Source of the DNA: Pestalotiopsis fici W106-1
Lineage: Eukaryota > Ascomycota > Sordariomycetes > Amphisphaeriales > Sporocadaceae
DNA length: 64,000 bases
Assembly: GCF_000516985.1 (NCBI RefSeq)
Contig: NW_006917099.1
Coordinates: forward strand, 1,008,685-1,072,684
Direction of reading: 5' to 3'
Shown here: positions 24,170 through 35,603 of the stretch, piece after piece
Layout of the letters: every line of letters starts with the position of its first letter
How positions within the stretch are numbered: the first letter of the stretch is position 1
Program-made: the position numbers and the translations under genes
The notes under the pieces: generated by a model
Databases searched by the model: none
Told to the model about the DNA's origin: nothing
The model's input: the letters and a program-made list of their open reading frames with translations, nothing else

Positions 24170-25436
24170 ATCAAAAGTTTCGTGCTTCCTTTGGTGAATA
24201 ATTATCGCAGATGGCTGATTCAGGGTGTTCTTGCAGCTGTTTGTAGTTTCGTGGGTGTTGGGTGCAAAAGGTTGGACTGCCTAGGTCGGTAGAGCTGCTG
24301 AGATCATTGCTCATGTACCTAAACATCAGGTACGCGACACTAGCGTGGGACCGCAACGGGATACCCTGTACTGAGTGTTCCGCACTGTCATCTGAAAATG
24401 GGCATTGTAGGGTACCACTTACATGGATAAAAAAGAATAGGAAACATGTACTAGACTCTCGGACCTTCAATGGCGTCAGTCATATTTTAGGAAAGATCAT
24501 CTTTAACTTAAACATAAATGAAGAAAAACAGTTCCAAGTGTCAACATTGCTCGTATTGCATAACGTTCAACTGCCAACCTTTGATCGTTCGCTTCTTATA
24601 GCAAAGCTCACCATCTTGTGAGCAACGACTCTGGGAATGAGAGAACATACGAAAGCTATGTTGCAAACCTTTGAGACAAGTGTTGTTTCTGTGTCATTAA
24701 AGGCTCACTTATGAAAGTCATTCACATGTCATTAATAAACAACCTGGTAGATGGATACCATCAGTTCCTGCTCACCATTGCAATATCATACTTCAATGTA
24801 TCCATATCGTAAATCTAGAAGTATTTAGTCGACAAAGGATGAAATGGCCACAGAATATTTCTTCTTCTACTCTTTTCAAGAGGAAATATTGCAGATACAA
24901 AAGAATAATCACCCAACAGAATGTATGAAAGGTTGACTCTGCACAAGACCAAGCACAACCTGTACTGCACATGTGAGCGGCCCTATTCCGCACCCATCAT
25001 TGATGCCCCGCACTCCATGAACTGAGATAAGGTTAGCGACCGCGCGCGGCGGGCTGGTTGGTGCGACACTGGCTGTCAATGTCGACCTCAAGGTCCTTAC
25101 AGACCAGGCTGCCTCGGTCTCCTTCAAACACTACATTACTTGACCTAGATCAAACAACTCTTTGCATCCGTCCCTTCTTGTCGGCGTGCACATTTCGACA
25201 ACAACCCCACATCAACTCAACCGAAGCGACACCCCTTTATCATCACCGATCCCGTATTCTTCTCTGTTGTGCTATAAATGACCCTCAAGCCTAATCTCAC
25301 TGTGGACTGTCACAAAGGGATCTTGGACAATTGAGAGCGCAATCGCAATCAACCCCAATGCGCAATCTCACCCTTTAGGGAGGATCTTGACCGCAGCTTG
25401 CGCCGGTTCGCATTGTGCTGACACTCGTTCTTGACC
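24170..25436. other. Intergenic region between divergent core genes
   Basis: Promoters of the PRCC gene and of SIN1/AVO1. The right half (about 25060-25436) is pyrimidine- and CA-rich, as in many fungal 5' leaders. No gene seen. Confidence 0.6.
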
Positions 25437-27991
25437 ATGTCTCTCATTCAGGTGGAAGAGTAAAGTTGCCCAACCGCACTGGAACGTGCTTGCGCTGACA
25501 CGGACCAATTCTAGTCTGGTATCTTACCAATTGCGCGTCAGCTACCTCGGTGAGGTTGCTGATGGCGTCGGCGAGCGACTGATTTCCTTGAATGACAACT
25601 TTCTCAATACTGCACCTTTCAAAGCTGCTGGATGGCGCACCAATCCTGCCCTCATCAAGCGAACCCACTCCCCGCCGATACCTACAGCCACTGCCTCGGA
25701 GTACTTTCAGGCCCCGCCTCGATTCGGCCTCACCCTCGAAGATGACGTGGAGGAGGGCGGCATGCTCACAGGCGGTGGAACAGAGACTCCAGGGCCAGGA
25801 ATCGCAACGAGACGGAGGAGGGAGAGGCGGCGAGAACGCGAAATGGAAGAGGATGACAGCAGTGATCTAAGCGATGAAAGTGATGAAGAGTCGGATCAGA
25901 GGGCGGCGCAGCAGATACGATTTGCAAAGATGCCACTCAGAAACCGCTCAGGGTCTTCCCCAATCCAGTCTTCGCAGTTACGACAGACGGCAGTAGTATC
26001 ACCGCAGAGGCAAGCTCCAGGTGCTCGAAGGGGTTCGCAGTCCGCGCTCGAGACGGTCAAGGAGAGGGCTCGTCGCGACACTGTCACTAGTAGTGAGGTA
26101 TCCTCAGATAACGAGTTTGACAATTCCGGATATCGTAAGCACAAGGACTCTGCGAGGGCGGCAGCTAGGTCTGCCAGATTACAAGCCCGAATTGCAGAAG
26201 AGCCGGCGCATGGGATTGAGAGGATACGGAGCGAACCGCTGGCAGAAGAAGAAGATGACTCTGATCTATCTGATGCCTCGTCAGCTTTCGTTGAGAGTGT
26301 GGACTCGGCATCGATTCTGGCCGATGTAGAGAACACGGTCTTGCCTGCTTCTCCGGGACAGCAGGTCGTTGGTACTCCTCCAAAGCAGCTGCTGCGACAA
26401 TCTACAGTACGGAAACCCCCAACACAACCACAGCCCTCGATATCGCTGGTCCTGCCGCCGCCTCGACCCATGAGTACTCTCAGGCCCTTGAGTATGATAC
26501 AGCCCAGAAGTCTCTTGGGTGATGCTCTCAAGGCCAAGAATACCAAGCCCAAGATGCCTTTGGAACAGTTTGCTTCTCTTTCTGGAAAAGGTGATCCAGA
26601 TCCACTATCCATCCGTATTTACGCTCCATTTTCAAAGACGTCCTCTAAACCTTTTGAGGTCCCCATTCGGAAGAATATACAAGACCCAGATGGCAGCTTC
26701 AGGCCAGTCACTGTTGCAGAACTCATTGGACTAAGTCTTTGGAGATACCACGACGAAAAGCTCGAGCCCCCCATTCCGAACGATAGACAAAACGTTAATT
26801 GGTGGACGCTACGTATGGTGGATGGAGATGAGGTAGACGATGACTTTCCACCTCTGGAGAGGAAGAAGCCGGTCAACTCTTTCACCACAGCAAATAATCG
26901 AGGTGGTAGATCACGAGGCCCCTCCAAGATGTACGACGACTTTGGTCTGGTACAAGCATCTCAAGAATCATTCGAGGAGAACCAAAAGTTGACGCCACAA
27001 TTTGCCCAAGAAGAAGTGGCCGTCGAAGCTGTGAACGAGGAGGCTACGCCTAAGCCTACTTCTCAGTTACCACCACCTCCTGCTTCAACCCGTCCAAAAC
27101 CGAACCCAATCACCAATACAATGTTCCGCATTGAGACGGCACATGCTGATAGGCCCGCGGCACCTGAGCCCGCACCAGTTCCAGCAAGCAGAGGACAAAA
27201 GAAACTTCTCAAGATCCATATCATGTCTGCAGATGTGGCGCCAGGGCAGATGCTGACACTGGAAGTCACAACGGATACATATCTTGCCGAAGTCCTCGAT
27301 ATGGTTTGCAAGAGGCGGCAACTTGACAAGAACACGCACGTCCTCAAACTTCCAGTCTCGGGTTCTGTAGTCTATGTCGACCGGGCAGTATCATCGATTG
27401 GTAATGTAACAGACTTGGAACTACATCGCAGACGTTTTGCAACGGATGGCCCACTCACCATCACCGGCTCGCCCATTGGCTCTTCACCGAAGCAGCACAT
27501 ATGGGACAATGCCCTTGCTGCACAAAAGAAGAAGAAAGACAAGGGCGCACCTCATCCTCTGGCTCAAGAGGCAATGAAGCTGGACGAAGTAGGCAGCAGT
27601 GACGTTAGTCTGAAGAAGTTTGTCGTTTGGAAGAAACAGACTATGCGTTTCGTTGGCAATGAGCGTCTCCTGACGATCGATGGCGAGTACGTGTATATAC
27701 AACCATCTTCGGGAGGCAAGCCCACACGAGAAAGTGGGAAAACCACGAGCGTACATTTCAGCAATATCCTCAACTGCAGCACCTCGCGCAAGCATCCGGG
27801 CACTCTCAAGGTATGTTTATTCGCTTCTTTTGGTTACCGCGTATTGAATACTGACATGCGGCGACTTGCAGCTATATGTCTTCAAGGATAATTCGGCAAA
27901 GCGTACAGACTATGAGGCAAAGAGTGCACAAGAGGCTGCTGAGATTGTAGCCGAGATCAAGAAGGGCTTTGCGCCATATAACAAAGATTAG
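25437..27991 (+). CDS. AVO1: TORC2 subunit SIN1/AVO1
   Basis: Target-of-rapamycin complex 2 subunit, which links TORC2 to AGC kinases and the plasma membrane. Three exons: 25437-25459, 25515-27810 and 27872-27991 (812 aa). The 23-base first exon encodes MSLIQVE and splices at GTAAAG to LVSYQLRVSYL, matching the conserved N-terminus. GVGERLISLN and AGW follow. A long Ser/Arg/acidic linker comes next, then the CRIM substrate-binding domain at about residues 368-505 (DPLSIRIYAPF to YDDFGLV), a Ras-binding-like domain at about 567-645, and a C-terminal PH domain at about 707-810 (KKFVVWKKQTMRF). The last exon completes the PH domain (LYVFKDNSAKRTDYEAKSAQ). Complete and intact. Confidence 0.93.
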
Positions 27992-28305
27992 CTGTTGTAG
28001 AAAGGCAAGCTGCAAGAATCTTCAATTCCGCCAAGACTTTTGTTGGTGATCAACCCTGCCCTCACGAGTGTCGTGATGTAAGGTTTATGCCAAGCGATGC
28101 CGAGAAAATGGCTGGCGGTGCCACATACGAATCGGGCAGCTACTGCGACAACCCCTGCCTTGATTTGTTTGCGACAACAAATATCAGCTCAACAGTCGGT
28201 GAGGCAGCCTAGAATACAAATCTTGGCCACATCAGAGATTGTATGCCAGACCTGTGGACCTCACCAGACTACGATACAGGTTTATGAGCCTCGACAACAT
28301 AATTA
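27992..28305. other. Short intergenic region
   Basis: 3' flank of SIN1/AVO1 and promoter of the next gene. No gene seen. Confidence 0.6.
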
Positions 28306-28989
28306 ATGATGTTTACAATGACAGCATTTAGCTTCATGCCTTTGGCTGGTCTGGCCCAGATCTTCGTGACTGTGGCGGCAGCCGCTACAACAAAAACAAC
28401 CAGCAGCGTTGCCTCATTTCTCCTGCCATCGCGCTCAACTCCCGCAGGCGACCATATTTATGCATCAGTCATCACCTCGGATGCCACAACTACGCAGTAC
28501 CTGCTGGCCTGTCAAAGCCAGGTCTCGGCGACCTCTTATTCATGCGATGGTGAATTCAACAGCCTGACCCTTACCTATGGCCCAAGTTCAATGCACCTGA
28601 ACCTTGGCCCTTTGGTCGGGCTGGAATACGATTGTCAACTATCACCGGCGGTCTGTACAGTGACGAGCTCTGGTATTGTGGCAACTAGTACTGTCGTGAG
28701 TCTGGCTTCAGCAGAGATGTCTCAGTCGATGACGCCTGTCACGGTGTTGATGGCGGCTGCATCCACGACGTCTTCGTCCAAGACGTCTTCATCCACTTCC
28801 ACAACCACGAATGCCGCAACGACTTCTGGGGGAAGCGAGGTCTGCAAGAGAAAAGTAAAGAGTGGAAGCGACGGCAGCACTAGCGGGGATGACGGTTCAA
28901 CGTGCTCTTCTGGAGGCAGGTTCGAGCTCGGCTTGGTTCTTTTCGGTGCTACGGCAGTTGCTGCCTTGGTTGGGGTGGTGATACTGTGA
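28306..28989 (+). CDS. GPI-type Ser/Thr-rich surface protein
   Basis: Single exon, 227 aa (ATGs at 28306, 28309 and 28318; the third also gives a good signal peptide). The signal core is FMPLAGLAQIFVTVAAAA. The mature part has six or more cysteines (LLACQSQ, YSCDG, YDCQLSPAVCTV), suggesting a small disulphide-bonded domain, followed by a Ser/Thr-rich stalk. It ends in a hydrophobic tail (LGLVLFGATAVAALVGVVIL) typical of GPI attachment. A cell-wall or plasma-membrane protein of unknown function. It is the first of four secreted or surface proteins in 7 kb. Confidence 0.75.
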   Translation: MMFTMTAFSFMPLAGLAQIFVTVAAAATTKTTSSVASFLLPSRSTPAGDHIYASVITSDATTTQYLLACQSQVSATSYSCDGEFNSLTLTYGPSSMHLNLGPLVGLEYDCQLSPAVCTVTSSGIVATSTVVSLASAEMSQSMTPVTVLMAAASTTSSSKTSSSTSTTTNAATTSGGSEVCKRKVKSGSDGSTSGDDGSTCSSGGRFELGLVLFGATAVAALVGVVIL

Positions 28990-30222
28990 TACTAGTTGTC
29001 AGCAGTGATTTGAGTCCAGGCTGGTTGGAAGGCGACACGGATACTGTACCAAAGTGGCTTGACCTCTCTGAGTACTCAAGGCAAATGCAATCGATCCAAT
29101 CATTTATCCGAGTGGTTTGTGGTACTTGCGTGTGTGATACTCTGTTTGCCCAAGCTGCGTCTGTCTGGTGGGGAGAGTTGGGTTGATTGCCCTAAAGACA
29201 TGACGCCGAACTGTGAATCGAGGACAGTTAGGAATGCTGTCTCTTCTCGGGTGATTTACACAACTACGAGACATGTAAAGTTGTTTACTAAACTACAACC
29301 TCTACAAGACTTGTGGAGAATTTCAAGAGCGTCCACGGTTGCTTAAGCATGAAGTCATGTTATGGGTCGGCCTTTGCAGGTGGAACGGGTATCACTCAAT
29401 CAACATGGTGTGACATGTCACAACGGCCAGAAACGAGATAATGGGAAAGGGAGTCAAACGGTGATCTCGGCTCGCTGCAGGGGGATAACAATGAGAATCG
29501 CTGGTGGAATCTCGTTGCTGGGCTGCAAGTGATCGATCTCGTCATGCAAGTTCCCTTACAAGAGGAGTGCAAGGACGGGGGGCATTGATCCGGTCCAAAC
29601 CTTTCAGAGAGAGTCAGCCAAACTCAAGACGACCAAGACTGGATCCAAGGCATCAAGTTGAAATCAACCATCCAGGTATCTACGAAAGCTCGCTACGGTT
29701 GCCCCGTTGTCTGATTCCTGGTTGCCCGGTTGTAATTTGATGCGCCGTTGCCCGCTGCCCGCTGGTATCAGTCCTGGCGTTTTTCTTTATCTGCCGAAGC
29801 AACGCCTGCCAGCTGTTCTGAATCAGTAATCGACAAACGCGTTCCTGCATAAAAAGGATAGAGGTCGAGCGCCGGCGGTTTCCCATCAGTCGCAGCCGTC
29901 ACCCACCCCCCGTCTGTTACTATTTCTTGACCCAAATCCGCCACTCACCAATCTTTTCCCCCTTCCCATCCACCACAAAACAAGCAGACACTCAAGCAAC
30001 TTTTGGGACTCTTGAACTACTACAGCTTCTATTTGTTTCTTTTCAAAGCAAAGCAAATCATCGTATTTCACTTCATTCTTCCAGAATCATCTCCACTGTT
30101 GACATCAGCAGAGATCCGAAGCATCATTTCGAGCCTTCGCCCCGTTGGTCACACATCCATCAAGCATCAATCGCCCATCCCACACACATCCCAATCGTCA
30201 CTTGTCAACTTTGATCGCCAAG
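28990..30222. other. Intergenic region
   Basis: About 1.2 kb. The last ~300 bases (from about 29890) are pyrimidine/CA-rich, as in the leader of a highly expressed gene. No gene seen. Confidence 0.55.
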
Positions 30223-31022
30223 ATGCAGTTCACCAAGAACATTCTTCTCGTCGGCATTTTCGCCACTGGCGCTCTGGTAAGCAACTTCCATTTCCATCTT
30301 CCACAACCATCAGGCGCATCGCAACCATTTTTCTTTCAGCGACAGCCCAAATTCAAACAACACCTTCTTTCGTTCACTTTCATGCTCTCCCATCTAATGT
30401 AGACTTAATTTGCTAATGGTTCATCTCATCCTAGTCTGCCGTTGCCCGAGGTCCCAACGCTGTCAAGGTCTTGGCTGTCTACGATGAGGACTGCGACTGC
30501 ACCACCACAACCACTGTCACCATGAGTGGTAGCATCACTCTCACTCCCACTGATGAGGGTGTCGGTGCTTCCACTTCTATCTGCACCACCAGTGGCGACA
30601 ATGTCACCCCCACCAACACTGCCTACACTCTGACTACTGCCACTTCTGAGACTACTGCTTCCTCTGAGATCTCTACCACCACTGCTACTACTGAGGATGG
30701 CAGCTACGGTGGTGGCAATGGCCAGGGCGAGGACAGCACCACTAGCGTCTCTGTTGGTACCTTGACCTCTGTCATCACCACTCCTGGCGTTCCCGCTACC
30801 ACTGGCACTGTCTCTGGCACTGCTCCTTCTGGAGTCTCTACCACTGCCGAGACTGCCACTTCTCAGCACTCGACTACTGGTTCTGTCACCCAGACCTCCA
30901 CTACTCCCGCTGGCGGTGATGCCACTGAGACCCTCAGCGCTCCCTCTTCCAACAGTGCCACTCAGGGAACTTCTTCTGCCCTGGGTCTGTTGGCTGTGGC
31001 TGCCGTTGCCCTCTTCTTGTGA
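30223..31022 (+). CDS. GPI-anchored Thr/Ser-rich cell-wall protein
   Basis: Two exons, 30223-30276 and 30435-31022 (213 aa). Exon 1 encodes the signal peptide (MQFTKNILLVGIFATGAL), and exon 2 starts SAVARGPNAVKVLAVYDEDCDC. The rest is a long Thr/Ser/Gly/Ala stalk (TTTTTVTMSGS, TTPGVPATTGTVSG) ending in a hydrophobic tail, SSALGLLAVAAVALFL, as for GPI anchoring. Only three cysteines are present in the mature protein. Codon use is strongly biased to C-ending codons (ACC, ACT, TCT), which suggests high expression. The 158-base intron follows the signal sequence. Confidence 0.8.
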
Positions 31023-33199
31023 GGAGTAGACACTCGCTTCTTCTTTCATGTAGGCTTTGGGGCCAGCAAGTTTGCAAATAGGTAATGGCGTCACACAGGT
31101 ATGGATGGTTTGGTTTCAGGCAGGAAAGAGGCTCGCTTTGAGAGCATGGTACACTGCATAAGGAGTTTTTTTCCCCCGGTAATTGCATACTCTGAGAATC
31201 GGAATGGTAATCTTTAGTCGCTTATGACGACTCTGGCATGAGAGAAACGATACAGGCATTGGTAGACTCGTTTCTTATGCAGATAGAAACATTCTCACCA
31301 GATAGCTGGTAATAAACTATTGATCAATACTCTCTTTGTCGATGCTGCGAAGTAAATTATGTGCTGCCTCGAAGAATGGGGTGGCATACTTTATTATTAT
31401 CTTATGTCTTGTTTATCTGATCCAGCGGAGCGTAATCTTTTGCGTTAGCGACAACAACAAACAATAAGGGTCGGCGCGGTCTGCTCGGACAGCCTCGCCT
31501 GAGGAAGCAAGTTGGTAATGGTCCTTGAATCTATTTTTACTGGCCAATGGAAAACCCGGTGCATCAACACGCCGCACTCTCTAGCCTCGTACAACAGGTG
31601 CAGACTCCCTGGCGAGGGCCACGGCCCAGCTTTCTCGACTGGGAGACAGGAGGACCGGTCCAGCCTCCACCGAGTTGGTCTTTGAAGCCTAGAAACCTGG
31701 ATTGGGATCCGACGTTTGTTTAATGCCATGGACGCTAGTATACGGTTCACCTCATGCTGACTGTAGAGGCTTGGCGATAACGGCCACGTCGAAGCCACGA
31801 GTCAGTCGCGATGATTTACCAAGTTCGTCTGTGTTTTGTATGATCCTCGTCTAGCCTGACAGACAAGAGAGACGCTAATCGATCCTTGGATTGGACATGT
31901 TGCATCAAATTGTAGACGTGGAACTGTTCGTGCCAAATTCTGAGGTCAGCTTTCTTCTAGTCCTACATGGCACAGCTAATGGTCTTGTTCGACGATCATC
32001 ACTGATTCTTTACATGGAAATAGGCTTGTGTCATTTCAATCATTCCCGGATGTATTCTGGAGCTGAGGCGAAACTTGCACCGAGTCGTTTGGCGGCTTCT
32101 TGGCAGTCGGCGTGCTTGAAGTACTGGCGTCGTTATCGATGAGCACCTAGTGCAGTCATGCTGGAGCTACATTACTGGTCACATTGAAAAGGGGATCTAA
32201 ATGGGATATGTCTCTGCACTAGGATCGAGAGAAGTATGTACATATGATTACTTGCCTTACAATACTGGCAATGCATCAAAGGCTATTGCAACGTCACGTC
32301 GCATTCGGGTTGTGGTGACAGATCCCGACGCTGGAATGCATCGCAATCCCAAGCCTGGCGCAGAGCGTCGACGAATTATGGTCATGATAATGGATTCCAA
32401 CTATTTTGGCCTGGCTCGTGGACATGGCAAGCAAAGACCTACCCACAAATGGGAAAGGTAAGTTTTGGTTGCTCATGATCCGACCCATGCAGGCTGTGCT
32501 GACCTGCAATAACGGCTAATTTAGCTGCAGTGCATGTTCGGTTGCTCTAAACATAATTCTAGTCGGGGTACAGGGCAGTTGTTTTTTGCATGCATGCATG
32601 TCGGGTGGCCTGCTGCTGCTTCCCCCAGCCCGTCAGCATAGCCTCGAATTTACGCCATAAGCACCAAAGACTTGGCCATTCCAGCCAATCCCGATGCTCG
32701 TCGTTTATAAACAGCCCTATGAACGGCAGCCAACACTAATCCGGCTGGCTGGAAATCCGGAGGAGGCCCATATGCCAAATTACCCAGATGGGCTGGTTTT
32801 TCCTTTTCCTGACAGCGACAGTCAGTTGAGCCGGCCGAGTCGGGTGATGAGTGCTCAGCACCCGGATCTTGACCATACCGAGCCGGGGTAGTTTGATTGT
32901 TGCACTGCACCTATTTTGGGACTATACCAGGCAGTAAACGTGATTGCAAAGCAACAACACCAAATATTCGCGGCTGACGCCAACACTGCAAATATGGAAT
33001 GTCTTGTAGGACAAACAGGTCTGTATATAAGTCCCAGATGACTCCGAGCAAGTATGTTTTCCTCTTCTCTATCATCATCAACAACATTCACAATCTAATC
33101 AAAACTTTCAACTCTTTTTTTTGTTTTTACCTTTTCATCTTATTTCCTATTTCCTTATTTTTTGGGTTTCCTTGGAAAATACTTAAAAACAAAATCAAA
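31023..33199. other. Gene-poor region
   Basis: About 2.2 kb with only short frames (for example 31798-31445 on the minus strand, 32201-32461 on the plus strand) that show no recognisable content. The last ~150 bases before 33200 are T-rich, consistent with the promoter and leader of the cupredoxin gene. Confidence 0.55.
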
Positions 33200-33778
33200 A
33201 TGTTTGCTCAGACTTTCACCACCGCCTTTCTCATCGCCGCTGCCGTCGCCGCTCCTACTGGCCCCAGCACCACCACCGGCACCAAGACCCCGACGCGCAC
33301 CGTCCCCTTGACCGGCGTCACTCACACCGTGGCCGCCGGCCGCGGCGCTCTGAGCTTTGAGCCCAACAACATTGTCGCCGAGATCGGCGACGTGGTGGAG
33401 TGGCACTTTGCGCCGCGCAACCACTCGGTGGCCCAGTCCTCGTTTGGCGAGCCGTGCAAGCCCCTCAAGGACGCGGCCACGGGCCACGAGACGGGCTTCT
33501 TTTCCGGCTTCAACTTTGCCGTGCAAGAGGGCCAGAGCGCCAATGTGTTCCAGGTCGTCGTCGAGGACAAGACGCCCATCTGGTTCTACTGCTCCCAGAC
33601 CAACGGCAACCACTGCCAGAACGGCATGACGGGCGTCGTGAACCAAAACTTCAACTCGCCCAATACCCTCGCCGCGTATAATGCCCTGGCCAAGGTCTCG
33701 GGGACTAGTGTTTCTCCGGCTGTTCAGCAGCCTGTTGGAGGTGTCATCCCCAACCCCAACCCGCTCTCTGGTTTCTAA
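33200..33778 (+). CDS. Secreted cupredoxin-like protein
   Basis: Single exon, 192 aa. The signal peptide (residues 1-18) is followed by a Thr-rich spacer and a plastocyanin-like domain (about 38-150). The type-1 copper ligands are visible in the usual order: His in PRNHSVAQSSF, then Cys, His and Met in FYCSQTNGNHCQNGM. This is the family of extracellular serine-rich fungal cupredoxins. Such proteins bind copper outside the cell; their electron partners are unknown. Codon use is strongly GC-biased, like a highly expressed gene. The open frame extends upstream through the leader, but the ATG at 33200 with the signal peptide is the likely start. Confidence 0.88.
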   Translation: MFAQTFTTAFLIAAAVAAPTGPSTTTGTKTPTRTVPLTGVTHTVAAGRGALSFEPNNIVAEIGDVVEWHFAPRNHSVAQSSFGEPCKPLKDAATGHETGFFSGFNFAVQEGQSANVFQVVVEDKTPIWFYCSQTNGNHCQNGMTGVVNQNFNSPNTLAAYNALAKVSGTSVSPAVQQPVGGVIPNPNPLSGF

Positions 33779-34426
33779 AAAGGCCGTGAGGAATACGTAT
33801 AAGTCGTTGGACTCGATGGTTTGAATTTGGAGAGGGCGCATCGGATGCATGGCGACGGTTGTTTTCGGGATATCATTTTGGGCCGCAGGACTTTTTGATT
33901 GGCATGGTATTGGCATGGCGAGGGCGTTTATCATCTGATTTCACTGCATTTGGGTTTCTAGAGAGAACTTTAGATCACTAGAAGTACATTCGCTGACCAA
34001 AAGAAATTCATGGCTTCGGCTATACTTACATTCCTTAGCTACTACAAGTTCTTCAATTATATCGCTGTATCATGTGAAATATCATTATAAAAAGCATTGC
34101 ACCAGACAATGAGTATGCTTCTTCTTAACCGACCGACTTGATAGTCACGCATACAATCAACATACCCAAGACATGTTATGACCTAAGCATATGGCACTGA
34201 GTCTATATTTGTTCTATATCCGATGGGGGTATATACAAATTAAAATGGAAAGCAATAGTACACTCGCTCAAATGCAATAAACCGCAAAGTTAAAGAGATA
34301 GATATTTTGTAGGAAAAGACGGGCCAGCTAAGAGACATTCCAAGTACCAACCATCCCAAGGTTTTACATCATGCCAATCGTATCGGCTGACAGAAGACGT
34401 ATCGAAGGATAGGACAAGGGATGTGT
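33779..34426. other. Intergenic region between convergent genes
   Basis: Holds the 3' ends of the cupredoxin and the Egh16-like gene. No gene seen. Confidence 0.6.
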
Positions 34427-35603
34427 CTAAGCGGAAAAGGTGAAACCGCGGCGGTTGTTGTTCTTGTTCTTCTTGCCCTTCTTTCCATTGCCACCAGTGT
34501 TACCAGTGTTGGCGGTACCATTGGTAGTGGCAGCCCCCGTGGCCACGGCACCGGCAGCGCCGGCGGTAGCGGCCGCGGCGCTGTCAATGGACAGCAGGGC
34601 GTCGACGGCGGCGACGCCCTGGTCTCCCTGGGTGGGCGCCTCGACGTTGGCGGCCTTGGCGGCGTCGAGGTCCTTTTCGTTTTGCGCGACCTGGGCCGTG
34701 ATGCCCGAGACTGTCTGCAGAGTGGAAATGTTCTCGGGTGTGTTGACGTTGGGAGTGGTGTCGGTCTGCTGCACTACAATGACAACATGTGTTAGCAATT
34801 GCCCATCAGGGTAGATAAATGGGTCTGAAGCAGCTCTTTCAAGTGATTTGTCTGAGCCTGCTCTCTTGGAGCACCAATTTGGGCAATGCTTGATCATGAG
34901 ATCACCCAAAAAAGGAGAGACATGACATTATAAGTGACTTACCAGCTACACAACCACCAAACGGGCCAGCGGCTGCAGAGTTAAAACACCGGATTGTGCA
35001 GACGTCACCAGTAGAGGCTGTATTGATAATTGAGGTTAGCTTCTAGGTTAATACCCATCTAGGATCGGGAAGCAGCCTCACCTCCAATACACTTCAAATC
35101 AGCAGGTAGCGTAGCCACCAGGGTAATGGTACCATCCTTGGCATCCTGCTCCGAGACAGCGAGCTGCTTCTGGCCAGTGGCGCCCTGGACGTTGCCGGCC
35201 TCGTCGAGGTCGCAGGTATAGGGGCCCACGCCGTCGTCATTGAGCTGAGCAATGGTAAACGTCACGTTGCTGCCCGCGGTGACCTGGGTAACGGTGCCAT
35301 TGGCCAGCTGCGTCTCGGTGTTTTCGCCCACGTCAATGTTGCCGGCTAGCAGCGTGCGTCCGCACTCGTTGACCACATTGGTGGTGATTTCGACCGAGTT
35401 GATAACGTTGGCATCGGCCTTGGTGAGGTCGACTAACTCTTGGGTCAGTTTTCTTTTTCCTATGTGAATGGACTGTTCTGCTCACCTTGCAGCGGCAGAC
35501 TGGCTGGTCCAGCTTCACCCTGAGCCTGTTGAATTACACCTTGTGCGTGAGCCAGGGCCAAAAATGCCGGAGCCACGAAGCAAGTTTTCAAAAATGAAGG
35601 CAT
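34427..35603 (-). CDS. Egh16-like secreted protein (GAS1/MAS1 family)
   Basis: Four exons on the minus strand: 35603-35486, 35432-35082, 35017-34943 and 34773-34427 (296 aa). It starts with a signal peptide (MPSFLKTCFVAPAFLALAHA). The family core includes CGRTLLAGNIDVGENTE, VTQVTAGSNVTFTI, GVGPYTCDLDEAGN, LPADLKCIGG and then VCTIRCFNSAAAGPFGGCV across exons 3 and 4. This is the Egh16/GAS1/MAS1 family, expressed in appressoria of several plant and insect pathogens and required for full virulence in some. The C-terminal third is a low-complexity Ala/Thr/Gly region ending in an unusual Lys/Asn/Arg cluster (GKKGKKNKNNNRRG). A role at the host surface is inference. Confidence 0.85.

Noticed and set aside
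25896..26612. 238-aa minus-strand frame inside SIN1/AVO1
   Set aside because: Antisense shadow of the Ser-rich linker; no recognisable content.
30426..31094. 222-aa Ser/Gly-rich minus-strand frame
   Set aside because: The complement of the Thr/Ser-rich GPI protein gene, which has an intron, a signal peptide and a GPI tail.
33155..33934. 259-aa minus-strand frame opposite the cupredoxin gene
   Set aside because: It mirrors the GC-biased codons of the plus-strand gene, which has a signal peptide and copper ligands. The antisense product has only Arg/Gly/Val-rich composition.
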